DNA of 64,000 nucleotides from Aegilops tauschii subsp. strangulata (GCF_002575655.3 NC_053040.3:223896628-223960627), one strand, 5' to 3'; shown: positions 12,301-24,400, numbered from the stretch's first letter. A program made the numbers and translations. Notes: generated from the letters alone by a model not told the origin.

Positions 12301-13827
12301 CTTTGCTGCGCTACCTACTCACTTGTTCCTCAAGCCTCCCAAATTGCCATGAACCTCTAACCTTTGTCACCCTTCCTAGCAAACCGTTGTTTGGCTATGT
12401 TACCGCTTTGCTCAGCCCCTCTTATAGCGTTGCTAGCTGCAGGTGAAGATGAAGATTGCTCCATGTTGGATTATGTTTTGTTGGGATATCACAATATCTC
12501 TTATATTATTAATGCATCTATATATTTGGTAAAGGGCGGAAGGCTCGGCCTTATGCCTGGTGTTTTGTTCCACTCTTGCCGCCCTAGTTTCCGTCATACC
12601 GGTGTTATGTTCCCGGATTTTGCGTTCCTTACACGGTCGGGTGATTTATGGGACCCCCTTGACAGTTCGCCTTGAATAAAACTCTTCCAGCAAGGCCCAA
12701 CCTTGGTTTTACCATTTATCAAGCCTATTTCTTTTCCCTAGGGAGTCGCTCTCTCGAGGGTCATCTTATTTTAACCCCCCCGGGCCAGTGCTTGTCTAAG
12801 AGTTGGTCCGAACTGAGTAGACTGCGGGGCCACCTCGTGGAAACTCGAGGTCTGGTTTTACTCGTAGGATGTCTCATCCGGTGTTGCCCTGAGAACGAGA
12901 TATGTGCAGCTCCCATCAGGATGTCGGCGCATCGGGCGGCTTTGCTGGTTCTGTTTTACCATTGTTGAAATGTCTTGTAACCGGGATTCCGAGACTGATC
13001 GGGTCTTCCCGGGAGAAGGAATATCCTTCATTGACCGTGAGAGCTTATCATGGGCTAAGTTGGGACACCCCTGCAGGGTATTATCTTTCGGAAGCCGTGC
13101 CCGCGGTTATGTGGCAGATGGGAATTTGTTAATATCCGGTTGTAGAGAACTTGACACTTGACCTTAATTAAAACGCATCAACCGCGTGTGTAGCCGTGAT
13201 GGTCTCTTCTCGGCGGAGTCCGGGAAGTGAACACGGTTTCTGGGTTATGTTTGACGTAAGTAGGAGTTCAGGATCACTTCTTGATCATTGCTAGTTCACG
13301 AACGTTCCTTTGCTTCTCTTCTCGCTCTTATTTGCGTAAGTTAGCCACCATACTTGCTTAGTCGCTGCTGCAACCTCACCACTTTACCCCTTCCTTTCCC
13401 TTTAAGCTTTGGTAGTCTTGATACCCATGGTAATGGGATTGCTAAGTCCTCGTGGCTCACAGATTACTACACCACCAGTTGCAGGTTCAGGTTATGTGAT
13501 GATCATGACGCGAGAGCGATGTTTACTTGTTTGGATTTCTTCTTCTGCTTCTTCTTCGATCAGGGGATAGGTTCCAGGTTGGCAGCCTGGGCTAGCAGGG
13601 TGGTTGTCGTTTGAGTTTCTGTTTATGTTTCATCCGTAGTCGGATGTTGACCTCATGTATGTTGTATTGATGTATCCTTGCGGCATTTTATGCCTTGTAT
13701 GTATCCCCATATATTTTGTAATGTTGATGTAATGATATCCACCTTGCAAAAGCGTTTCAATATGCGGGTCTATCCTTGGTGGGACCTTCGAGTTCCTTTA
13801 GCATAGGGTCGCATATTGGGCGTGACA
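9400..13827 (+). mobile_element. Solo LTR of a second Gypsy-like family (4,428 bp)
   Basis: Starts TGTAACGCCCCGGATC, ends GGGCGTGACA, and is bounded by perfect 5-bp duplications TCAGG (9395-9399 and 13828-13832). It has a GC-rich block (9960-10440), then a long T-rich transcribed-looking region with repeated GCCATG words. It sits in the leader of the Copia-like element, so it is younger than that element. No internal domain is present, so it is a solo LTR. It differs in sequence from the solo LTR at 5355. Confidence 0.92.
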
Positions 13828-14398
13828 TCAGGTTTCTCTCTCCCGACAGTCGTTTTAATCAGCGTTTACTTTTTGGTTTTCTGATCTAAGATCGGTTTGC
13901 GTCGCCCGTTGCCACCGTCGACACCATGCATCTACTTCGACAGTGGCGCAATAACCCGGCCTCCTCTCCGACCCGACGGCCTCGCGCGACGCGACGGCCC
14001 GTCATGGCCGTCGCTGCACATCCTCGCCCGTAGCTTTGTGCCGGCTGTCGTTGCCCTTCTTGAACAAGATTCCTGCATCACCACTATGCCTCCGCCGCGT
14101 ATGTACGACCGCCTCCACACGGCGTTGGTCGCTCGGGGCGCCAGCGCTGACGCGCTCGTCCGGACGTCATCACACGTGGGCCGCCGTCGCCGGCTTCAGC
14201 TCGGACTCCACCACCATCCCGCCTCCACTGGGCGACGTCCACGACCTCACGCGCGATCGGGTTGATCACACGTCTGTGCCGCGATCTGCCCCGCCCGCAT
14301 CATGCAACCGATAGGACCCGTCGGTTGCGCACGCCTTCGCAGGTGCCGTGAAGATTGTCCCGAGTTTAGCGCGCCCCTCAACCGATCGAGCATTGGGC

Positions 14399-14800
14399 TG
14401 CCGCTGCGTCGCCCCGTCGGGCCGCAGCGCCGCCGCCCTATGGTTCTCCCCGCGACTACATCAACCCGCGCACTGCCGCTACATCGCCCCTTTGGGCTGT
14501 AGTGCCATGGCCTGCGGTCTATCGCCGCCCCGAGGACATTCGTTCCAGGTCGTCTCCGTGGTTGCACCGAACCTCGCGTTGCCACTACGTCGCCCCATCG
14601 GGCCATAGCGAGCCTAGCACGTGGCCCCTGCTGCCTGTGGCTCTCCCTGCGGCTGCACCGACCTGCCTGCCGCCGCTGCACTGCCCCTTCGGGCCGTAGC
14701 GCCGTGGCCCGCGGTCCCTGCCGCCGCCCTGAGGTCTTCCCGTCATCGCTTCGACCCGCCTGCTGCCGTTGCGTTGCCCCTTCGGGTCGTAGCGCCGCCA
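14399..14800 (+). repeat. Diverged repeat units, each with a potential hairpin
   Basis: Five units begin near 14399, 14474, 14580, 14671 and 14763. Each contains a core like GCTGCGTCGCCCCGTCGGGC followed by CGCAGC, that is, an inner GCCC/GGGC stem with a 3-4 nt loop and an outer six-base stem. In the second unit the outer stem reads GCTACA/TGTAGT, changed on both arms; in units 3-5 the outer stem is partly mismatched or G-U paired. Unit spacing varies from 75 to 106 bp. Confidence 0.6.
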
Positions 14801-15209
14801 CCCGCGGTCCACTCTGCCATCCCCGCGCGTAGACTTCACGTAGTATGAGCCACACCGCCTCCCTTGGTGCGGGAACGCCACCGTCCACACCAGTCTTTGT
14901 CATGTTGTCAGGTTCTTCGCCTACTTCGAGTACCGCCGCTGCGCTCCTAACCTAGCCGCCGCCGTCAGGCTGCCGCCGCCGCTCTTCTTTGGTCGCCGCT
15001 ACCCCCGTAGCTGCCACCGCCCGTCCAACCCCTTCGTCCTCGTCCAGCACCAGCTCGTCGACAATGTTGCCGTCATCTTCCCCGACCACTTCGTCTACTC
15101 CGACCACCGTTGGTGACATCAGCCCCACGCCGATTGGCGCCACAACCATCATCGAGTCTCCTTCTCTGCTGGCTCCTCCGACTGCTCGACATGGCGTTCA
15201 GCTCGTGCA

Positions 15210-15400
15210 GGTCCCTCGTCTACGCATGTCCGGTGCTGGCAACATCGATGAGTGGCTTTGTCCACGACGTGTCCTCGGGCCTAGCAAGCCTGGTGCGGCG
15301 ATTCGTCAACTTTGTCTTCGTCCGTCTAAGCATGCCTAGTGTCGGCAACACCGATGCGTGCCTTTGTCCACGATGTGTCCCCGGGGCTTAGCAAACCCAG
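15210..15400 (+). repeat. Imperfect direct repeat, about 115-bp period
   Basis: Two copies share the order GGCAACA-CGATG-GTG, then CTTTGTCCACGA-GTGTCC and a GGGC-TAGCAA block, near 15237-15300 and 15341-15405. They lie within the GC-rich internal region of the Copia-like element. Confidence 0.6.
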
Positions 15401-15427
15401 CGCGACGCACCCGGCCTCCGCTCTCAC

Positions 15428-15917
15428 CTCCGGAATGAAATATGGCATCTCAGAGAAACGGTTCACAACAACAAATACCGAGTCTTTGCCGTTTTGAGTT
15501 CGTGGCAAACCAAACACAAAATCTATACTGATGTCTTCCCATGGGTGATATGGAATAGGAAGTCGCATATAGAGACCATGGGATTGAGCGGTAGATTTAG
15601 CTTTGCGACATGTAGAGCATCGATTGGTGTAGCGTGAGACGCCACGAAACATCTTGGGCTAAAAGTAGTTCTTGGAGAGCGTGGCGAATGCCTTGTCTCG
15701 TCCGAAGTATCCCATAAGTCCTCCGTCGTGAGCCTCTTGCAGAAGCAACAAACGAAAAGAAGACCCGGTGATACAAAGCTTGTTAGAGCACATTAGATAA
15801 TCATCCTTGATATAATATCGCTCCCAAGATGTATGCATTAAGCATTTGGCATAAGGAATAGCAAATGAAGCATCATGTGCATACAAGGCTTTAATGTGCT
15901 CAAATCCTATGACATTA
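15428..15917 (-). pseudogene. Gypsy integrase fragment with an in-frame stop
   Basis: The minus strand encodes part of a Ty3/Gypsy polyprotein: the region before and including the zinc-binding HHCC domain ([41 protein letters not shown]) and the start of the integrase core ([33 protein letters not shown]). The invariant D of the DFV motif is present; later catalytic residues are missing because the fragment stops near 15432. The frame is broken at 15659-15661 by TAG where relatives have Trp (F-W-P). The upstream end is cut at 15917 by the LTR that follows. Style matches CRM/Reina-type chromoviruses, but no chromodomain is present to confirm this. Confidence 0.88.
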
Positions 15918-16684
15918 TGTAACATCCCAAAATTCTAAATTTTGGGATGTTATATTAAATAAATAATTATGATTGTTTGTCTGATTGTTGTGTGATTGAT
16001 TGTGTGAAATTGAAACTTTTTGGAAGTTGAATGAGAGGGAATTAAAGGACTTGCCCAGACTTTCATTTTTTGCATTTGGGTTCCATGAATTCAATTTCAA
16101 ATTCAAAATGAACCCTAGAGTGAAAATGACATGACTTCTTTCAATAAAGAAATAAAAAGGGGTTCTGAAAAGAATTGAATTCCATTTGAAAATATTTCAA
16201 ACTCAGAAACTTTATGCCACTTAGGGATTTTCATGAGAGAAGATAATAGGACTTCTTCAAAATATATGAAATAGAGTAGGTAGTGAATGAGGACCACTTT
16301 GAAAATATGGGAAAGCACTTTCAACTTTCTCCATAGGAAGCTTTTCATTTTTTTTCATTTGAATCCCTATTCAATTTTGAGTTCGAATCTTTTCAAAATC
16401 CTCTGATAAAAGAAATAAAGAGTGAAGGAACATGACCCTTAAAAATTCAGGGAAAGATTTGAAAAGTATTTGAAGAAATAAAACAAAAATATTTGCAAAA
16501 GATTTGAAAATCAAATTCAAATCCAATTTGGAGTTATTGCAAAAAAAATATTTTTTATTTGGCCTTAAAAATTAGTTCATGTTTTTCTATGAAAAATTCT
16601 AAGAATTTTGATATATATTATGACTACTACCTTTTCTGTTTATATTTTGATCTCTTTTATTTTGTTTCTCTGTGTTTTTTTAAA

Positions 16685-17578
16685 GGGCCATTTGCATTTC
16701 TGTCCCTAACTCGAACCACCTATTCAGTTTTGCCCCTAATTTTGAAGCCTGCTCAAACTTGCCCCTTTGCCGTTAGGTGCCCTTACAGAAATGCTCTTCT
16801 GTGTCGTCACCGTCCGGTCAAAGGGCTTTGCCCGTCTAAAAAAGTAGCAAAAAAATCAAAAAATTCTGAAATTTTGTGGGAACAAAGATACTCAGGAGCG
16901 CAAGGTGCATGCAAATTTTCGTGCTATTTAGACGTACAAGGAGCTCGTGGAAAAGGAAAACAATAAATCTGTACGCATGTGAATGGTAAATTCAGAAAAA
17001 ATAGCAAGAAAATTCAAAAAAAAAATTGGCATCCAAGATGCTTGGGTGGGCAAGGTGGGTGCAAAATTTTGTTATCAAATGACATGCGAGGAGCTCTAGC
17101 ATTTTTTTCTTCAAAATAGTGTGTTTTTTCAAAGATTTTTTCTGAGCTAAATTTTCTTTTTTATCTCCACGAGCTCCTACAATGTCGGAACACGTCAAAA
17201 AATTGCACACACCTTGCGCACCCGAGCATCTTGGATGCAAAAAATGATATTTTTTGAATTTCCTTGCTATTTATTTTTGAATTTACTATTCACAAGCGTA
17301 GAGATTTATTGTTTTCCTTTGCCACGAGCTCCCGGTATGTCTAAATAGCACGAAAATTTGCATGCACCTTACGCACCTGAGTATCTTTGATCCCACAATT
17401 TTTTTGATTTTTTCCCTATTTTTTCGAGACGGTCAAAGCCCTTTGACCAGACTGTGATGGCGCAGAAGGGCATTTCTGTAAGGGCACCTAACGGCAGAGG
17501 GCAAATTTGAGCAGGCTTCGATATTATGGGCAAATCTGAGTAGTGGGTTCGAGTTAGGGATAAAAATGTAAAAGACCC
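16685..17578. mobile_element. 894-bp long-inverted-repeat element (MULE-like)
   Basis: The two arms (about 16685-17099 and 17164-17578, each near 415 bp) are inverted copies: the left arm has CCCTAACTCGAACC, GAAGCCTGCTCAAA and CGTTAGGTGCCCTTACAG, and all three recur in reverse complement in the right arm. Termini are GGGCCATTT and, in reverse complement, GGGTCTTTT. A perfect 9-bp target duplication TTTTTTAAA lies at 16676-16684 and 17579-17587. Nine-base duplications with long terminal inverted repeats are typical of Mutator-like elements. No transposase is encoded, so it is non-autonomous. Confidence 0.88.
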
Positions 17579-17847
17579 TTTTTTAAAAGATGCAGCAGTG
17601 CCAGGCCAGGCGCCAGCCAACCGGCCCAGCTGCGCTTGAGGCCCATGGCCTCTTTCCCCGCGAAACCTCTTCGTGTCGGCCTACTGCCCTCCCTCTCTCC
17701 TCTCGCGGTCGCTGCCAGGTGGGGCCGGCGCCATCTTCTTCCTCCCCACGACACCAGAAATCCTGCACGCGCACGAGTTCTTCCCTGGCCAATCCAAATC
17801 CTCGCGGTATTTGCTCAGATCTTAGCCCCTCTCGCAAGCCGCCTCCC

Positions 17848-17855
17848 TATAAATA
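17848..17855 (+). promoter_or_regulatory. TATA box of the TGTAACATCCC LTR
   Basis: TATAAATA in a C-rich context about 1 kb after the LTR's start once the MULE is removed; a plausible core promoter for that LTR. Confidence 0.5.
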
Positions 17856-18949
17856 ATGCCCTCGCTCCCCTCGTCTATTTTTCTCTCGAAATCATGGTCT
17901 CTTGATCCCGTTTCACCCTGATCCGCTCTCGTCGGAGTTCACCGCCACCGGAAGCTTTCGCTTGATGATTCTGTAGCGACCGGAGGTTCCCGAGCACCCA
18001 CGTCCCTTTGTTTCTCTCTCCCTCGAAGCGCCGCATCTTCTGACCCTTTTATCATGTGGACTAGCATGGAGAAGTGCTTCCCGACGACTCCGACATCTCG
18101 CCGGCGCCGCCCGTACACCAACCACTCGCTGTCGTCGCCGCATGAGGCACCCGACGCAGCATACGCCACCATCCATCACTGAGATGCACCGGACCCCGTC
18201 GTCCTCCTTCCCGTGGCCCGGAGACCCCACGGATCGCCATTCGGATCAAGCAGAGCAGCCACGTTGATGTCTTCGTCATCTCCGACGCCGGCCACTGCCA
18301 CTGTAAGCCGCCTGAACTTCCCCACCGTTAGATCACGTTTAGATGGCTAGGATTAGACCGTTCTGTTTTTTCTGATCGAAACGATATGCGTTAGTTATCG
18401 GCATCCGCAGTTTTAACTCCATGGCAAACAGGTTTCAGCCAATAGTATTGTGCCACGTGTCTCAGGAGTTCGGTGTAAAAAAAGTTTCTACCGATTAATC
18501 TCTAGATTTTACAAAACAATCCTTGAATTTCAAAACCATCCAACTTTTTAACAGTAGCTCCAATTGAAGTGATTCTTTTTGCAAACTACTCCTTCTGAGA
18601 CCATCTTTCGAGTAAAAAGTAAATTTCAAAATTTGGTCAAGTAAATCTTATTCAAATTCAAATCTAGTTCAAACCTTCGTCAGATCGTAATTATTGAATC
18701 GGAGCTCCGTTTTTTATGAAAACCAATGCCAAATTCTTCATCTAGATACCATCTATCGAGTGAACCTATCAAATTAAGTTTCTTAGTTTTCAAATTTGAA
18801 TTTGTTCAGATTCAAATCAAATCTTTCTTTGATCTTGACTTCCAACTCATAACGTCGTTTTAATTAATTCCTTTTGCCATGTTGAAACCCTTGGTGGATT
18901 TTAAACTCAAATTGCTCAGAGAGCGGGTTTCTCAATAATCTTCTTAGAA

Positions 18950-20375
18950 TCAAACGAAGCAGCCGCCGGACAAAGCTGACGCGGGGTGGCTATTTATAGC
19001 CGCAGCCTTCCGAGATGCGAAATGACCATTTTGGACATGCGGTCCAGCCAATGGCCAACCGACACGTTCACAGAGGTCGGATTTCGGAGCAACGGTAACA
19101 TTATTTGAGGACCAAGTAATGCTAACTCCTCGGTCTGAGACAAATCTCTCGCAGCGAAGAAGATCACAGTCTCTTGCTGGCAAGTATTTGCTTGAAACAC
19201 AGAGATTTCTCTCGCAACTTTCATAGGATTTGGGTTTAGCATCAGTGAATCAAAGTTTCGAACGCTATGCCCTCTTAATAGTACGGTGGTCCTATGACTC
19301 AATAAAAAGAAGAAGAACAATGAAACAAATGCCACGTCTTCACTTCATCTTCATTCTCCTTTGACCCAGTCATTTTCTTCGGACAGACACCGAACCAATT
19401 GCTTCACTTTAGCAATTTTTAGGGGTCACTCTTGTTAGCATCATCTTCAGTGATAACCTTCGCTGCAACGCAGGGAGATTATCTTCGTCGTTTGCATCAA
19501 ATTCCTCGATATCTCAGGGACCTGTTACTCTGTGTGCACTAGCAAACAGATAAGTCCCATACTGTTTATGTCAACAAACTCCAAAACATAAGGGGCCTAT
19601 CATTCCATCAATAATCTCCTCCTTTTTGGACGGTTGTTGACAAAACAGATAATCATCGAAGTGAAGATAGATAAGTGAAATGTATATCGAACAAGAGTGA
19701 ATTTGCGTTACTTGGCTCGATGACGAAATATATTGCCCCTAGATGTCTGCAGGGTCAGAAATATGAGATAAAATTCTATGCAATTCATTGAAGTATGTGG
19801 AGGATTTTTCAACCATTCAAGGTAATGATTGGCATTGATGATATATAATCCATCAAGAATGTAGTGCAATCATTCATAAATTCTGATAATAATTCCACCC
19901 GCAAAACAAATGCTTAGAGAGAAATAGTGCAGCAGGCGGGGTTATTAATATTACAACACAAATGTTTTACATCAAAGCACAGGTAGTATTTAAAGCATAG
20001 AGCTCAAAAGTCTCATAAAACCAGACCAAATAAACATAGAGAGCAAATCTATCAGAGCAAATCTATCAAAACTCGATGTAATTCTCCCCCCTTTTGTCAA
20101 CTAGTGTCAAAAAGGTGATGAAGAACATGAGTGCAAAAGAGGTGAACTTGATTCACTTTGAGTCATTTCCAGAGGAGCTTGCCGAAGAGGTTTCATATTC
20201 GGAAGTGGCTGGTATATCTCACCGTCAGCAGCCGCAGATGTTCCTTCAAGACTGGCTTGAGGCTGAGAAGATGAAGGCACATTGGGATCAGCTTGTTGAT
20301 TCTTGCGAGACAACACATTTGCTTCAGCTGGTTTGCCAGTTGGTGAGGTAGCTTCTGATTCATCGAGCGACTAGC
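18950..20375 (-). mobile_element. 3' end of a Copia-type element (internal tail plus LTR part)
   Basis: Read on the minus strand: a protein tail rich in Ser/Gln/Pro ends at a TGA at 20107-20109, followed by a purine-rich run (CAAAAGGGGGGAGAA, about 20083-20097), about 450 bp of untranslated sequence, a second purine-rich tract (AAAAAGGAGGAGATTA, about 19611-19626) that could be the polypurine tract, and then LTR-like sequence with a TATAAATA box at 18991-18998. This arrangement recalls SIRE/Maximus Copia elements of grasses. The clade is uncertain, no pol domain is left, and the junction at the lower coordinate is approximate. Confidence 0.5.
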
Positions 20376-23125
20376 TGTAACACCATGTTTGTTAAGCTAC
20401 AGTAAACCCCTCTTAGTGGTGCCATGTCATCAAATTACTATTGCTAATCTTTGCTTGATCCAAATCACAATTCAAATTCAAAACCGACTTTAAAGTCAAA
20501 ATCCAAATTTTGTCAAACATGAAAACTAAAATGTTCGAATTTTAGTATATTTTCCCCTGATCATCTGTCATGTTGAATCCAACATCATTTGGCTGTCCGA
20601 TTAATCTCTAGTAAAATATAGAGCGGTCCAACTGCAACAAACGTAACCATTTCAAAATAAACAAGTATTTATGAGTTTCCAAATGACTCAAAACTTTATG
20701 TGCCACTCCAAAATATTGTGCTTGAATTTTGTGCCAAATTTCAAGCTTAACTAAATTCATTTGCTATAGCAACTAAATAGAAAACAGTTGTAGAAATGTA
20801 AAGAAAAGAGAAAAGAGAAAGAGGAAGAAGAGGACCTAATCTACTAGCACTATGGCCCATCTAGCAAAAGGGAAGGCCCAGCCCACCTCCCCCACTCATC
20901 TCCCTCCTCTGTACAGGAGGCATGGGTCGTGGCAGGCATCCCCCGGCCATGGCCGTGCCTTGCCACGCGTTGTCCATCAACGACGCCTCCGAGGTGGATA
21001 AGGTTGCCCTGGCTCTCTCCCCCTCCCCCACATCGAACCCTAGCACCCGTTCCCCCCTCGCCTTGTTCCCCCGATCTGGAGCCACCCGTAGCCGCTGCCA
21101 CCGCATCGTCGTCGTCTGCGTGCTTCGGAGCCTCCCCTCGCTGCTCGAACATGTCCAGGAGGCCCACCTCGTCGTCTTCGTCGTCTACACGAAACCCCGC
21201 GAGCTGGATCACTGGGAATCGCCGCAATCGGGACGTCTTCCTTGACTACAGTGGTCACGCTCCGCCACTCGGTCTGCACTGTTTCGACTCGCAGCGGCTT
21301 CCCCGAGCTCGCGTTAACTTCGCTGTGAGCCCTCTGTCTTTTCCCCTCACCTCTATCCCTCACGCTTATCCTCTTGCGGCGGCCTGCCATGCCCAGATCC
21401 CACCGCCGTCTGCCTTGTCGTGTGCCACACCCACCAGCACCCGTTGCCATGCCCTGTAGGCTCCGGTTCCGGCTGCCGCTGACTGCAGCTGCGCGCCTAT
21501 TGCCGCCACTGCTGCTGCCAAGCGCCGCAGCCGCCGCCTCCCGCTACGACCCACGCCCCCACGAAACCCCCCAGCCGCCGCAGCCGAACGGCCTCGCGTC
21601 CACGTCCGCAGACCCGAGCTCCGCCGCGTCGGCACCGCCCCTTCCACTGCCGTCCAGCCGCACGCCGGCCACCCCGGCCCCGTCCCGTGCTGCCTCACCC
21701 TGGCCTCGCCCCGGCCGCCGCCCACGCGTGCGCCCTGCACTAGTGCCGCGCCTACGTCGCCACGACCCCTTCGCCTCTGGGCGGCGACGCCCGCCTCCGC
21801 CGCGCCCCTGCGGGCCGCCGCCCAGCTCGCCCTGGCACGCCGGACGCGCCCCGCCGGCCACGCTCGGCCGTGTGGTGCCTCTACCCTGCGCGCGTGTGTG
21901 CGCGTCCACACAGCAGCCGCGTGGGCCACTGCCCAGCCGCCCCCTATGTAGATTTAGGGGCTAATCCCCATTAAATTTTAACCCCCACCTAATTAGTCTG
22001 ATGGTCCAATGACGGGTGGACCCAACTGTCTAATTAAGATAATTAAGATCATCTATAAAAGTAAAGACAATGACATGCGAGACCCACGTCTACTATTCAC
22101 TGGTTGACTAGTCTATGTTGACTTGGTCAACTGGGCCCTCTGGCCCCATCTGTCAGCCACATGTGCATAATGCTTGGTACACTTCTGTGTACCCATAGCA
22201 TTTATTGTTTAAATGTTTTTCAAATTAAATTAAATCCAGTAATTTGGAAATTCAATAAAACTTTGAAAATTAATAGAAAATAATCCGTAGCTCGGATGAA
22301 AAAGTTTTATACATGGAAGTTGCTCAGAAAAATATGATGAATCTGAATACGCACTCCGTTCATCCATCACGTGCCCATAGTATAGCAAACATGGAACCTT
22401 CCCCCTCCGTTTCATCTGTCCGAAAATGCCAAACTTCGGGAAAACTTTCCCAGATGTTATCCGTCTTCACCGGTATCGTGTAACATTGCGTTAGAACACC
22501 CCTAGCTCTGCCTGTTGTCCTGTCATGCATCTTTGTGCTTTATATTTATTGTTTCTTCTCCCTCTTCTCTCCTGTAGACTTCGGGACTGGCATCGATGCT
22601 GCCCCTGTGATCGACTGCGTCGACAACGACTCTTCTTCCTTTTCAGCATAGCTTCCAGGCAAGCAAACCCCACTTGGTCATGTCGATATCGCCTATTCCA
22701 TTCTCTCTCATGCTTGCATTAGATTTTGCTACTGCTATTGTTTTCTCCTATTCTGATGCATAGCCTGCTTTTGTAACCGCTCATTGTACCTTACCTGCTT
22801 ATCCTAAACTGCTTAGCATAGGTTGGATAGTGATCCATCAGTGACCCCCACCTTGTCCTTGTTGCCCCTGCTTCATCATTGATGACTCGATTAACGTGAT
22901 CGACGACCAGAGCCCGGCACCTCACATCACATCACGCCCCTTTTGTTGCTCGACTCTATAGAGCTACTATCAAGTGCCGAGGGTGATACTTCATAATGCA
23001 CTCCTGATGATAACTCTATAGTGTAGCTATTCAGTCCTGGTCAACGTGGGTGATTCCTCCTTCACCACCCGCGATACGATTCTGTCATGCATCACCTCAA
23101 GTGTGAACCACGAGGGTGATTCCTC
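20376..23125 (+). mobile_element. Third Tekay-related LTR, 3' part lost
   Basis: Starts TGTAACACCATGTTTG at 20376 (left flank CTAGC) and shares ordered blocks with the LTRs at 5355 and 52596: GCTACAGTAAACCCC, the CCGTAGCTCGGATGAAAA block at 22285, GCTCAGAAAAATATGATGAA, CACCGGTATCGTGTAAC and a diverged GTAGACTTCGGGACTGG block at 22575. It is far more diverged than the other two. At 23126 it gives way to a CACTA terminus, and the expected last 1-1.5 kb of LTR is not found beyond, so the 3' end is deleted or outside the window. GC-rich open frames at 20920-21960 are LTR sequence. Confidence 0.8.
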
Positions 23126-23489
23126 CACTACAAAACAAAGACACATCCGTGACATTTTGGGCCGAACGAATTTTTTTTCTGTCATACTTATGACACTTCT
23201 ATGACGATAATCGTGACAAAACCCGGTATCATCATAGATGTGGTGGGCTCCTACTTCTATGACAAAAAATCATGACATAAAATGGGCTTTTCGTCCTGGG
23301 CGGGCCGGAGACGCAGCTGCATGACATTCTTTGGGCCGTCCATGATGGAAAAAACCGTGGTAGAAGCAAGGGCTAGGAAAATATCGGGGTGTTCCCGGTT
23401 ACGGTGGGTGGTCGGGGCCGAGCGATGCATGGAGGTTTGCGCGTTTCTTTCGTACACGCACGCGCGTGGGTGCGAGGCGTTGGGCTCTA

Positions 23490-24060
23490 ACTGAACCCGA
23501 GCGAGGCATTCGCCTACTGAACCCGAGCGATTGCACTATAGGCTACACGTTACTGAACCCGAGCGATCGATCGATGGCTGATAACTGAACCCGATCGAGC
23601 GATTCCTTCGCTACTGCTGCTAACTGAAGCCGATCGATGCTGCCTCTGGATGAACAGTGAAGGTTTGGATGAACAGTTCCCGGTGGGGGTGGATGAACAG
23701 GACCCCGTGGTGTTGCCTCTGGATGAAAAGGACCCCGATTGATCGAGCCGGTTGGGGCTGGATGAACAGGACCCTGTGGAGGGCTGGATGAACAGGACCA
23801 CCCCGTGGAGGGCTGGATGAACTGTAGACGGTGGAGGGCTGGATGAACAGTAGCCCCTGGAGGGGTGATTGAACAGGAGCCCGTGGAGAGGGCTGGTTGA
23901 ACAGTACCGATGGAGTAGCGCGCGGTGGAGGCTGGACGAACAGGAGCCCGTGGATGAACAGTCGCATGTGGAGGCTGGAGGAGGTCGACGGTGGATGAAC
24001 AGTAGCCCGTGGAGGCTGGAGGGGGTCGACGGTGGAGATGAACAATATCCCGTGGAGTCC
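23490..24060 (+). repeat. CACTA subterminal repeats (GATGAACAG and TGAACCCGAGCGA)
   Basis: First about five copies of ACTGAACCCGAGCGA-like units (23490-23630), then roughly fifteen copies of GATGAACAG, usually followed by (G/T)A(C/G)CCCGTGGAGG, spaced 17-45 bp apart. In CACTA elements such subterminal arrays are the binding sites of the TNPA-type protein. Confidence 0.8.
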
Positions 24061-24400
24061 CGTTTTGCGGTACGCCACACCCCTCCCGATGAACAGGACC
24101 CCCGTTTCGACCGTAGTGCTCCAACACAAGTCCGTTTCCTCCGTTTTGCGGTACGCAACACCCCTCCCGATGAACAGGACCCCCGTTTCGACCGTAACGC
24201 TCCAACACAAGTCTGTTTCCTCCGTTTTGCGGTACGCCACACCCCTCCCGATGAACAGGTCCCCGTTTCGACCGTAGGAGGTCTGTTTTCTCCGTTTTGC
24301 GGTACGCCAGACCCCTCCCGATGAACAGGATCCCGTTTCGACCGTGGCCGGTCGAACACAAGGCCGTTTCCTCCGTTCTGCGGTACGCCAGGCCTCGTTT
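24061..24400 (+). repeat. 81-bp tandem repeat in the CACTA subterminal region
   Basis: CGTTTTGCGGTACGC recurs at 24061, 24142, 24223, 24293 and (as CGTTCTGCGG) 24374, giving an 81-bp period with one 70-bp unit. Each unit also contains a GATGAACAG word and CCCGTTTCGACCGTA, so this is a higher-order form of the preceding array. Confidence 0.88.

Larger units (their letters stand above)
9215..15425 (+). mobile_element. Copia-like internal region, interrupted by a solo LTR
   Basis: After the short LTR and degenerate PBS comes a leader (9226-9399) that resumes at 13833 beyond the second solo LTR. The resumed part is GC-rich and carries two families of internal repeats (14399-14800 and 15210-15400). 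I found no gag, protease, integrase or reverse transcriptase motifs and no matching 3' LTR, so this is either a non-autonomous element or one whose coding region has gone. Its right boundary near 15425 is set only by the start of the reverse Gypsy fragment. Confidence 0.45.
15918..18950 (+). mobile_element. Gypsy-like LTR beginning TGTAACATCCC, split by a MULE
   Basis: The start TGTAACATCCCAAAATTC is followed by its own inverted copy (GAATTTTGGGATG-type palindrome at 15923-15949), a common start for Gypsy LTRs. It is inserted in the reverse integrase fragment; the left flank is CATTA. It is interrupted by the element at 16685-17578. Beyond that lies a promoter-like block with TATAAATA at 17848 and a transcribed-like region. 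The 3' end is not defined; the sequence passes into the reverse Copia fragment around 18950, so either the LTR is truncated or my boundary is imprecise. Confidence 0.6.

Noticed and set aside
20929..21964. 176-196 aa frames
   Set aside because: GC-rich part of the LTR at 20376; Pro/Ala/Arg low complexity only.
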